Shown here: positions 13,401-25,600 of the stretch, piece by piece
How the letters are laid out: each line of letters starts with the position of its first letter
Position numbering within the stretch: position 1 is the stretch's first letter
Assembly: GCA_028023455.1 (NCBI GenBank)
Contig: JAQFVV010006311.1
Location: 2,094,147 to 2,158,146 of the forward strand
DNA length: 64,000 nucleotides
From: Epiperipatus broadwayi
Taxonomy: Eukaryota; Onychophora; Udeonychophora; Euonychophora; Peripatidae
Direction: 5' to 3'
Program-made: the position numbers and the translations under genes
Notes under the pieces: model-generated
The model's input: only the letters and a program-made list of their open reading frames with translations
What the model was told of the DNA's origin: nothing
The model's database searches: none

Positions 13401-14265
13401 ATAAAGTGTATGTTTGCTAATTATAGTTTGATTGCTTTTCTTACCAGGTATACGACCACTAGTTGTTTTGTAATTAAGAGCAGGCCTTAAGTGTCTTATT
13501 ATAATTTACTTACCTATAAATAAACAAGAGAGCTAGAAAAGGGTTAAGACAAGCACTAAATGTGTTTACCTGATGTCCAGACATGCTAATTATAGTTAAT
13601 GATTAGCTGGCACCTGAGGTCTTACATCAAAATAAATAAAATGTCTTGGATGGCAGGAGCGTTGAAATTTAGCAGCTGAGAAGTTCTATAACCTGAAAAT
13701 GTGGCTGCAGGTTATATTTCTTATAGCTATGGTTTGGTTATAGGTAGCATTGGTGATCTTTTCCTTCTGTATTTGACTTCTCCGTTTTTCGGACCAATGT
13801 GCTGCAGTCTTAAAAGTGCAGCTGAGTGGATTGACATATAATAATGAGTTTTAGTTTTGTATTTCATATAGTTTCTAATAGTAATTTATATAATCAGAGC
13901 AATCCATCTCCCACCTGATTCAATAAAAACATATCAAAAATAGTTTTTCTAATATAAAATTTATATAGTAGAAAGTTATATATATTTTTTCAATTATATT
14001 ATTCCAATTTTATTTTTACTATAAATAATTTGGTAACTTAAACTTATTAAATTTTTCTACATTTATTATTAATAATTTTTAATGAATTAAAAATAATTGT
14101 TTTTTTTATTTATTCAATAATCTTTATGTAAAAAAATAATATAAATTATTTCTCATTGTGGTATATTTTATTGCAAATTATAGTATTAACATTTTTCTTT
14201 CCTTATGTCTTGATTTCTACTTTTACATATCGTACCATTTACAACTTTCTTAAACACTTTAACAA
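10441..14265. other. Long A+T-rich stretch without genes
   Basis: No splice-supported ORF was found. Around 12800-13080 and 13440-13850 the base composition is more balanced (for example ctgcagtcttaaaagtgcag near 13802), which suggests old transposon remnants I cannot classify. The rest is A+T-rich with T runs. Confidence 0.4.
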
Positions 14266-14560
14266 TACTATTTTTCATATCCAAATTTTATTTTAACAGT
14301 TTTGACTGTCCTGCAGTCATCATCAGAGCTACAATATCTAAATATATAATTATACAATTAATATATGTTATATATAAAATGTATGTTTAACTGTAGATTA
14401 AAATGTATGTTTTATTTGTGTATTTAATTATGTATATGAATATGTATATAAAATGTATTAATTGTATAATTATATATTTGGATATTGTAGTTCTGATGAT
14501 GACTGCAGCAGTCAAAACTATTAAAATAAAGGTTGGATATAAAAAATGGTACTATTAATA
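14266..14560. mobile_element. Inverted-repeat element with hammerhead-like cores
   Basis: The left arm (about 14266-14366) and right arm (about 14460-14555) are reverse complements around an A+T-rich spacer. Each arm carries ctgatgatgactgc, a complementary cagtca and then aaaac (minus strand at 14299-14327, plus strand at 14492-14518). Ordinary MITE-like foldback is the simplest reading. The core also matches the CUGANGA-stem-GAAAC layout of a hammerhead with a G-to-A change. Confidence 0.55.
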
Positions 14561-15759
14561 TTTATCATTTTGTAATAAAATGTTTTCCTTTCATCTACAT
14601 TCAACGTTTATTAATATTTTAGGTGTAGACTATGTAGTAATTTGAAACAATATTAAGTCTCACCATAACAAATAATTAAAATAGAGTAAAAAATTTATTG
14701 TATATAAACATGGTGAACTTTCGATATTATAAAATGTTTAGTATGTATAAACATGATGAGTTTTAATATTTATGAAGTACCTGATACAATGAATCTTAAA
14801 CCATATTCTTTTATTTACTTCAAATCATTATTACAATCTTGAATAGAATATTCTCTATAAAAATAAATGCAACCCACAGATTGGGAACTGACAGTCTAAA
14901 ATTTTATATTAACTTTGAAACATGAAATAGTTTTCAAATTTGCTATGCCCAAGCATAGAAAACTTGCTCAGTGATTTAACTAGTCATATGAATTAATTAT
15001 TGTTGAAGGTAACAGTCAAATATGAATACATTTATGAAAGACTTAATTAAGAATTGGGAAACTGCTTGGTGGAATTGAATATGATTTTAATAACTTATAG
15101 CAATTATTTCCAATTGGACTACAGTTAGGTGGAAAAAGAACAATGTGAAAAATTATTTACAGAATTATAATACCCTTATTACCATGGCTATAATTTAGTC
15201 ATTTTAATTTATATTGAGATGGTTATGTCTCATGGCATACAACAACCTAGTAGGGTGTATGCATAAACAGTCAACAATTTTTGTAGATATTTTCTGTATT
15301 ACACTGGAATAACAGTTAAAAATTAAATAATTTTGAATTTAAAAAAAAAAGTATAAATTAAACATTTAAAAATGTTTAATTAATATTTTATTAATTCTGA
15401 TTTTGAAATTAAAACAAACTTGTTTTTATGTTATAATAGATATATTGGTAATTATAAAATTCCACTATCTGTTTTGATTAGCAATTTTTTTTTTTGTAAT
15501 TAATGCTTGTATAATATATTTTGATAAAATTCCACAGTTATTTTTCAAGGATTGAGTTGAATAGAAAAATAATTATTAATTTGTTTCAATTGAGATAGGG
15601 AAAACTTATTTTTAATTACTGTGCCCCCCCCCCATCCTAATTGTAACTCTTCCTTGTGTTTTATCAATATATTATCTCAGTGAAAGTAATCAGTATTACA
15701 CTTTTTTCGAGTGTCTTTAAAAAAAATATTTATAAAATAAATGGAGTCTTCTTATCCTA
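14561..15759. other. A+T-rich stretch, nothing recognised
   Basis: The only notable feature is a run of ten C at 15624-15633. No gene is supported. Confidence 0.4.
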
Positions 15760-18500
15760 CAAAAAAAAAACTATGATAAAGTTTGTGTAAAATACTTTTA
15801 GCAAGTCTATTGTCTTCCAAACATCTCATATATTCAGTATAATGAAAATATTTCTTTACAGTGTACACTTATTGGCTTATTATATTTTTAGAATCTTGTC
15901 TAAATCCTTGAATAAATTGTTTTTAATGTACAACTAAAATTAGTTGCAGTAATTATATCACTGCAATAAAATACCCGTTGAATGCAACTGGAACACACTC
16001 AACTCTACCTTACTATCTAAAAAGATATCAAAATATTAAATTGATTCATAGTCTCAAACTAATAACATTTATGCTAAATGTTACTACAAGTTTTTATTCC
16101 ATTATTGTCTGATAATATATGAGTTATTTTTAAAGAAATTTTTTTTTTTCAAATGTTAAAAGCATTTTGTAAACCGTCTTTTGAATTTAAAAGAATGTCA
16201 TAATAGAACCTAAGGAGTTAATCACTTAACATTTCAAGTTCTATTATCAGACCTATATTATATCTTAAAATGTATTTCATATACTGTCTCCAAGTTGTTT
16301 CAAAGATCACAACTATAATTGAGAAGAACAAAGTTGGACAAAATATATATCATTGTTCAACATCAATTTTTATATGATTCAAATATTCCAGTAGCATTAA
16401 TAATGCATTCTATCATGTAGAAGCTGTATTATATAAATTAATTTTGGTGGACAATTAACTAATTGCAAGATATATTTGATCAATTGAATCAAATGTTTTG
16501 ACTAAATTCAAAAAAGCAATGCATATATCATTTCTTTTTCCCTGAACCTTTTCTTATATTTTACAGCAATTGGCAACAAAAATCATGTTTATAGTGCTTC
16601 TTGATTTTCCAAAATCACATTGAATCTCATAACTCAAACACTTATTTCAACAAAATTTTTAAAAATACATATTGGATAACAATGGTATTCTATGATAATT
16701 GCTTTACTCTTTTTTCTTTTTATAAATTGAAACATTAGGTGGCATAACTTTATAACTTTACCTCCAACATATTTGGAATCTTCTCTAGATATATTATTAG
16801 GACCTACAATCTTTTTATTTTAATATTATATAGAAATTTTACTTTTATTAAGCTGGATATCTTATCCATATTTAATGGGAAAGTAAATTACATACTTCAT
16901 TAAAGTCTATCATTTCAATTCTTGTATTACTATTTAAGAGGTTATTAAAATTCTCCACTTAAATATCATTAAATAGAAAAATGCCATTCATGATTTTAAT
17001 AGAATTATGATGGCCTTTTTCAGATCCATCTTACCTTTAAAGTGTCAAAGATCTATAGTGTCTCTGGTCAGGCAATGATTGTATTTTTTTTGCAGTTCAC
17101 AAATTATTTTTAAGCTTTCTTGTAAGTTATTAAACTTCTGTTTTTAAATCTTTATTTTAATAATAAAGCTTAAAATTCTGTTTATTATTTTTCCAAATTG
17201 GAAAATGTTGCATGTTTTCTTTTAACGAAGATATTACTAAACAATCATTATCAAGAAACAAATAATATACTTTTAAGTAAACCTGGAAATAGGTCTACTT
17301 TTATTCACAATACATTTCTTAAGACAATTTCATGCCAATCTCAAAAATATAAATTGACAATTTAGTGTAGCTAATTAAAATTTAATATGAGTAATAAATG
17401 GTCATAAAAAGAAAAAAAACACATTATATACCAATAAGTTTGGAATATGACCTATTTTCTAATGCAAATATTTTTACTTTGAAACATACAAATCTATGAT
17501 CTGTTTTTATAATTGCTCATGTATAAATTTTGTTTATATTTTGATTCCTAACTACTATATATCCATTTGATGCTATTATTTTGATCACAAGTGCATTCAA
17601 ATTTTTATAGTGATTTAACTGCCTAAACCAAATGGATGCTTATGATAATCAGTTTATATGCTGAGCTAAATTCAATAAGTGTAGATCATTTGAGATCATA
17701 AAACCTACTATTATTAGTTGCTATAACTTTTGATCAAAAACTGCATTAAAATCTCCAAGAAGAAAGATTCTCTTAACAATATTGATGGAATAATAATTTC
17801 TAACAAATAATAAAAGCCTTTTTTATCTGAATTTTCTGAATCTATTGTTGGAATAGAAGCACTTATCAAATGGAGATAGATATTATTATATAAATGAAGT
17901 TTTTATCATTAATATTTCATTGATTCATCTAAAAATTGTAAAAATAGAATGTACCAAAGTATACCTAACAGTAAGTCCAACAACACAGTCTCCTTTTATG
18001 ATGATTTGCCTCACCAATAAAATTATAGCTATCTATCTATTCAAAAAACATTTTTCAAGGTGAACTATTAAACAATCTGTCAATTTTAAATCTTGATAGC
18101 TTCTTAGTTGTAACATTATTATATGTTCAGATCTTTAATAGTTCATATTAAATAAAGTTTATACATTCCATGAACTTTTATTTAAAAAAAAAATAGAATT
18201 AAAATGAAAACACTTAGCTTTATTACCATAACTACTTCCTGTTTTATTATGATTACCATTACTAATTTTACAAATGTTTCTGCTATTTTAGTGCATATGT
18301 AAAAATCTAGTCATTAGGTAAGACAAATAATTTTTAGAGCACCTTCCCATATTTATGATTTCCAGTGGGATCTGTGAATAGGCTTGTCAAAACATGCAAT
18401 TGTTTAATGAGTTGAAATTTCTGTCCCAAATCTCACTTCCAAAGTATTCATTATTATTCATACTACCTCATGCAAAGGATATACTGAAAATTCCCAGCAT
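15760..18500 (-). mobile_element. Decayed family A LINE, antisense copy
   Basis: On the minus strand the order is endonuclease and then RT. The endonuclease fragment reads LLGDFNA near 17700-17760, preceded by a SVYAPT-like segment. The RT part reads FGKSRSTINMIFVANC near 16540-16620 (in the equivalent plus-strand copy, CGFKKSRSTIVMIF), then LVNCPPKLIYIIQLLHD near 16390-16460. The tail has EDNRLAKSIL near 15790-15830. Frames are heavily broken. It is the same family as the copies at 35790 and 41995. Confidence 0.65.
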
Positions 18501-19495
18501 TCTAAACCTGTCTCCATCATTTCATAGTGCAAGAGCATGTATGCAAAAAATAAAGAAGAAAGTTTGAATTTAGAATTGATGTATATCTAATTAAAGCATA
18601 CAAATGTGATTAAACAAATATGTATTTCCATTGTCAAAAATAATTCAGGGAGGTAACTGAAAGCACAAAAGAATTATAATAACTTTAAGGTGATAAAATA
18701 AATGGCATGGAGAGAAAACAGGAAAGACTATTTGTAACAGGACCAATAGTTGGTCTTTGATGAACTAGCATTTTATCGAAGAAATAGAGATACTCCTATT
18801 TGGCACTACTTATTGGTTATATGTATATACAAAGATTATTTGGGGCTGCCCATTACTTTTGGATGTTAATGCTAATTTAAGGATAGCAATTAATATTAAA
18901 AATTAAGCTTAAATATGCATGAAATTATACTAGTGCCTTAAAAAAAAGTAAGGCTTAGTTATTGGGTTTTTAAAAAATCATGTTTGTCTTTCTATATTAT
19001 GATTTTTGATCTACTGATATAATTGTAATGCAATGGACAATAAAAACATTATGAGAAATATTTAGATTGTTGATGATTATTAGTTATTAAGGAATTTTAT
19101 TTGGAATTTTTTTGGCATTATTATTTAATTTCCATTTACACATTCAGTGATTTTATAATGAATTTGAGTCAAAAAGCAATACTGATAGATTATGCTATAT
19201 GATTAGAAGGAGCTTAGCAACTATATAAAAAATTATTTGTTTAATCTAATTCTAATAATTGTACAGAATGTAAAGTAATAACATTCCAATAGGACTATGT
19301 TAAATATTCATAATAATAAGTTATAAGTTTAGTTTCAGTGAAAAGAAGTTAGGTTTGTATAATCAGCTAGTCATATTCTATGTATTTTTTATTATTATTT
19401 CTTAATATATGTGGTTTCATTTAATTTCACACTTCATTATGATGCCTATTAATATTTATTATATTTTTAATAATATTAATCATTTGTATTTGCAG
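18501..19495. other. A+T-rich intron or upstream sequence
   Basis: No further exon with a phase-0 donor was recognised before exon 1. The edges may include LINE debris. Confidence 0.4.
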
Positions 19496-19670
19496 AAAAG
19501 ATCTTCTAAACAAAATGTTCTAAGTGTGGTTGATTTAGATTCAACTGCTTTTAATAACGTGTTTAACACACTTCCTGTTAGAAACATTAAGTCTGATTTT
19601 ATAGATAAGGAAGATATCAAAAGGAAATTTAATTTATTACCTAGTAAACCAAGAAACTCACACACAACAG
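19496..19670 (+). CDS. Exon 1 of the visible gene (internal exon, residues 1-58)
   Basis: The acceptor is tttgcag before AAA AGA, and the donor is CAG|gtaata. The exon enters in phase 0 and leaves in phase 1. It encodes 58 residues rich in Ser, Asn, Lys and Asp, beginning KRSSKQNVLSVVDLDS, with no recognised domain. The open frame continues upstream into the intron, but the pyrimidine-rich AG makes splicing more likely than a start there. No exon with a matching phase-0 donor was recognised between the window start and 19495. The N-terminus is therefore missing. Confidence 0.7.
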
Positions 19671-22600
19671 GTAATATATTAATACTATTTTGTATTTTAT
19701 TTCATTGTCATGTTTTTTATGAATTAAGATTTATATTAATATATTTCTTTTTGCAGAATTTAAGAGTGTGCCCGAAAAAGATACTCTTTCTTGCATAATA
19801 AATAATGATGACATTTTAACCAAAAAAGATGAGTCTTCATCACTTAATATAAAAGAATCACCCTTAAAAGGTATTTCTTAAACCTTTATGTGCAGTTTCA
19901 CTTTTTTATTTTAATATATATTAATGAATTTTATTTTGAGCCTTTCTTTAAATTTAAGGAGTGACAAAATTTCCAGAAAGGATCATTCCATTCTATTCCA
20001 CAGATATTAATAGAGAGATTACAAAGGTAATATCTTCAGAACCAACATGGTTACCTCTGCAAGGTAAGTTTTCATTTTACTATCAAATCAGAAACTTTGA
20101 ATTTGTTTTTTAATTTTCTAAATATTGTATATTGCTGTTTATATGAATGAAGTGTTAGGCAGTTTAAGGAATAATGAAGATGATGTGAAAGAAAATCAGT
20201 CTCTATCTGAACAAAAGCAAATAGAAGAACTTCAATTATCTACAAAAAATAACCAACTTAAAACAGATAATAAGCAAGATTCCATACTTTACGCACATTC
20301 TGAATCAGGTATTTAAATTTTATGATGTTTTATTTTTATTCTGAAATTGATTTATTTATAATTTTTTCTTTTTTAAAAAATTGAAGTGATTGATAAAGAT
20401 CTTACAAGAAATGAAAAGACTTGTAAAGTTGATGATTACTATAGTTTATCTTCTAATTCAGAATTAATACTCAAGCCAAGTCCTGAGTTAAACATTAAAT
20501 TATATGCTGATACTGAAGAGCGTATTGATTCATCACCTACTAAATTAATACATCTAAATGAGTCAGGTATATATTTATATTTTTTCTTCATTTGTTTAAA
20601 TCTAGAACATTAAATTTATTGATGGGAATTTATTTTTTAAATGTTTAATTCTTTTGATATCTCTGGTATGAAGGTCAGCTGTAGTTAAATTTATTTTATC
20701 TTATAAAAAGTAGAAATTTATATTCACTGTGGTTTAATTTCAATTATTTTTGTTTTTCATATAGAATTTGAAAATTATTCTGATAATATTATTCAGCCAT
20801 CTGTAGTATCTAATGAAGAAAGTGTTAAGTGTTCATTTATTGAGCTACTTCCCCAAGGTATGTTTTTATTTGATTTTTTAATATAAATTATAATATTTTA
20901 TAATTAATTATTTTTGAAATTTTTTGATTCAAGCAGTCAACAAATTTTCTGAGAATGTTATTTGGCCACAGACAAATACTGAAGAAGATATCAAATCAAC
21001 ACCTTTTAAGCCAATAGATTTACCTGTTCCAGGTATTGTATTATTTTTTTATTTTATAATTATTTATGCTTATAATATATTAACAGTTATTATTCTTATC
21101 AAATAGTTCCTAGAACAAGCCTTCAAATAGTAACTCAAGACTTTAATTTTAATGAAGATGCACTTCCAAAATCAGATATAGACAAAGAATATTTCAGAAG
21201 TCAGATAAACATAACTCATGATGATAATATTGAATCATTAAAATCTGAATCTAATAATCAAAATATCTACTTGGATATACCATCACAAAAAGATGAATTG
21301 AATTTGAAAGATAAATTAATCTGGTCTCTTTTACAAAATGAAGAATACATTGGACTTCAACCTGATGTAAAGTAAGTTATCTTTGTATGGATGTACTGTA
21401 TGAAATTTTTAAAATAAATAGTGAATTAAAATATCTTTTCAAATTAAATTACAGTGCTTGGAAAGAGTCATTATATATGTGTGTGTGTGTGTGTGTACAT
21501 AATGATTTTGTATAAAAGACATGTCTATCACATTGAAGGACTCATAACCAAAGATAAATGCATCAAGTTTCTGACAGAGAAATTCTATAAAAGATAAGAT
21601 GTATAGGTAAATAGTCTTTGCAGTAATACATATTAGACTTATATAAAAAAAATACCCACTAAAAATGATTCTGATTAAATGCTGCATAAGTTAAGTATGT
21701 AGTTAATAAAAATAAGTTTCATGATTTACATATTTACATATGTATATAAGTATAAGTGGCATGTAATATTTATGTGAAAAGTGCATTCAATCACTGTTTA
21801 AGCAGTTGTTTTTTAGTTGTTGTTTTTTTAACAAAAAAAAAAAGATTATTTTTACTAGTGCCAACCATTCTCATTATGTTAACAAGCTGCATCAAGTATT
21901 TATAATATCTGGATTATAACACAAAACTAGCAGAAAAATTCAAGCACAAAAAAGAGAAAAATTAATTTAAATTTATAACTTAAAAATACTTTTTTCTTCT
22001 GATGCCCAGGGATCTAAAAATATGTATGTATTAATTATCATATTCATTTTTATACTAAATTTAATAAAAAGAAAGAAATTCAAAACAATATATATATATA
22101 TAATATTAGAAAAAGCTTATACAAGGGGTTATTATAATTAAACTAAAACAAATAATGAAAATAGTAAAATAATTTAATATCTTTTTAAGTTAATCAGGAT
22201 TAGGAACCCAAACATTTCATTTGTTACTAAACTGATCTCAAAAGTAAATGTTTTTTTTTAAAATATTAAAAAGTAGGCTTGATCTAAAGATTGAGATTTT
22301 TTTTTAAATTTCAATCTGTAATCTTTTTTTTTATCACGTATACTTAATTATGTTTACTATTGCTATTTTGATTACATATTATATATACTTATGGTAAAAG
22401 ATAAAAGAGCTTTTATATTGCAGGGAAAGCATTTTTAGCATCCCTTTAAAGAGAAACAGTCAAGGAAACAATATTCACCAGGCTAATCAAATACCAAGTA
22501 GTGAAATATATATTTTTTCTTCTTTGTTTTATCCTTTAGATAAAAATAACTGAATATCTATTTATGGGATAGACTAACTAATTTGTTTAACTAGTTGAGT

Positions 22601-25600
22601 ATTAAATAAAAATAGTATTAGAAAAAATGAATTCAACCTTTTATATTTCAATTCTTTTTTTTAAAAATTCCAAAATTAATATCAATTATTTGCTACCTTA
22701 AAATTCTTCTAGTTGAATAAGAAGCAATCTTTGTATCATGGATAGGAGTGTTAATATAAATTTATTTATTAAAAAAATTTGTACCTGAAAAAAAATATAT
22801 TGTAATGGTCAGGTTTTTCATTCTACTTCATCTTTAACTCTTTTTTTAAAAGGGGTATTTAGAAAAACTTTCACATAAGGTTGGCAGTCTATTTTACACT
22901 CTTATTGCTGAATAACAGGTTTGAATATTTGGATTTATACACCTCATCCATCATTGTTCTCATTCTTTCATATACGCGGGCACCACTAATTCACAGAGAA
23001 TCTGGAACTTTTAAAATAGGATTTGATCCTATTCTTTGCCTCAGTTTATCTTATTTATGTATTTACATTCATATCGGCCTTTCAAGCCAATTGTGCAAAT
23101 GCTTTGCGAGTGTTAAATAATAAATGAATACCCTCTGACCAATACAAGATATAGAATTTATGCAGGAATAAAAAGAATCCCTCTTATTCTTACAACTCAA
23201 ATATTTATATATGAGCAAATGTGAAGTACTGGCACAGAAGGCGTGACGATAGAACGGTCACTTTAAATTACTATATACAATGTCTGAATGAATGATGCTG
23301 ATGAAATTTGAGTCGTAGGAATAAGAGGGATTCTTTTTATTCCTGCATAAATTCTATATCTTGTATTGGTCAGAGGGTATTCATTTATTATTTAACACTC
23401 ACAAAGCGTTTGCACAATTGGCTTGAAAGGCCGATATGAATGTAATTACAATTATATACAGACGCTATAAAAATAAATGCTTACTTATTTATGTATGTAA
23501 TTTAATAATGACTTGAAAGGTTGCTATTCTTTCACATGCGCCTTACTATTGTTTTCAGACAGCCAATAGCTGTTGAACAGCGGTCTGAGGAGCGATCAGG
23601 CCTAGACACACGACAGAGATTTTTTTTAATAAGAAAAGGATGATACCACTCTTTTCTTTCACTTAACTTTTATATATATAAGCCAGTCTTAAGCATCTTG
23701 GCTTGAAAGCATGAATATATAAACATATACATTTATTACTCACTGAGTTAATTAACTGGTTGAATTTAAACTTATAATCTCCACTCATCTTTCATTAACT
23801 GTATACTTCTCTCACATATTCATTTCCTTACCAAGCTAAACTCCTTTTCATTTTATTTGGACAAATCCATAACAAAATCAAATTTACTCATGACTATATC
23901 AGGATTTCATGAGATCATTGATATTTCTGACCTATTAATATTTAATTTAAACTGTAGAACATGTTTGATATTAGGATATAATATGTGAATAATAATTTAA
24001 AAATATGTTTACTTACAACATACATGATAATGCATGTAAGATGTGGGATAAGCTTGATGGTACTAAACAAACATTTAATCTTAATTATGTATAATTGTTT
24101 ATACGTTTAACTTTTCCAAATGAATAATCAAAAAGAAATATTATGGTAGCCAAAATAATTATATTGCCAATTTAAACTTCAGTAATTAGATTAATTGACT
24201 AAATAAATACATGCTGCAATTTATTTTAAAGTTGTAATTTATCATTGATGAATTTCATGTTAACTGATATCCAATAATACTACTTACTAAACTTATTTTA
24301 AAATGGCTTGTGTGTAACATGAGTCATCAAATATACTAAATAATGAATCTATAATTGGATTGGGCTGTCTTGTTTGCAATGCAAATTAATTGCAATCCAG
24401 AATACTTTATATTATTTATATCATTAGAATATAACTTCTTACTCACTAGGAAACTTCAGAATATATTCTCATTCTAATCAGCTAAATGATCTCTTACATT
24501 ATCAAAATATATAACTTTGCTATTCCTATACATTCTATAATAAAATAATAAAGAAAATTCTATGTTAAATGCAATATATGAATCATTAATTTATCTATCT
24601 TACTATTTAATCATATTTTTCTTTGCATTTCCTTAATTATTCTTTGTGTATTAAATTATAAGTCAATTAATTAAATGTAACATTGAAATGGTCCAAATTT
24701 CATTTATTAATTATTTCAAACTATATTTTTATAAACTTTTTACTAATAAAATAACTAATATAATATTGTGGTTATTTATTACTCATTTTATTAATATTAA
24801 AATAACATTCTGATAAAAGTTTTCATTGATTAACCAATTCTCCATTCATATGTATTTGTTATTAGTGTAAATTAATGTTTTGAAATGCATCAATTATTTA
24901 TACATAATTAATTTCATTTAAATTGTGAAATAATAAACATTTTCAACCAAAATTTTCATTATGAATTATTAAAGTATAATTATACTATTTTGATTTATTT
25001 AATGATATTAATTTTGGATAACTTTATTTTAATATTAATATTTAAATTTCTTTATTCTAGGCAATGAATCAAAATTTACTTATTAATGCATTTGCAAACT
25101 ATTTAAATAATTTACTGGATTTTTTCTATTACTTTTCTCTTATATTTTACTAATATATGTATTTAAAATCCTTTTTTTTTTTAAAAAAAATGAAAACGAA
25201 AAGAAGCGGACATTTTCAAAAATACTGGTTTAATATGAAAAAGGGGGAAAATAATTTGGATATGAATTTGTTCTATCTTGATCTATTTTTTGTATTAATA
25301 TTTTCCACTTTAAACATAGCTCATTTTCTATTATATTTTAATTCATAACCAATATATATATATATATAATAATAAAATATTATTTTAAACTAACCATAAT
25401 ATTTATAAACAATTTTTTAAAATTAATTGAGAGAGCCTATTTTTTTTATCTACCCTTGAGTTCAAAAAATTTAAGTCACAGTTTGTGCTTTTTCCCCCCA
25501 GAAAACATCTTAGATTACGACAGAACTTTAAGAACTCTTCATACTCCATTCTTCACGGTTGAGTTATTGATAATGACACTGATGCTTCTAACTTTATAAA

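Noticed and set aside
25501-25560. Possible host exon after a C-rich acceptor at 25500
   Set aside because: The frame hits TGA after about 20 codons. Exon 8 (phase 2) already joins exon 9 in perfect phase, so no exon is needed here.
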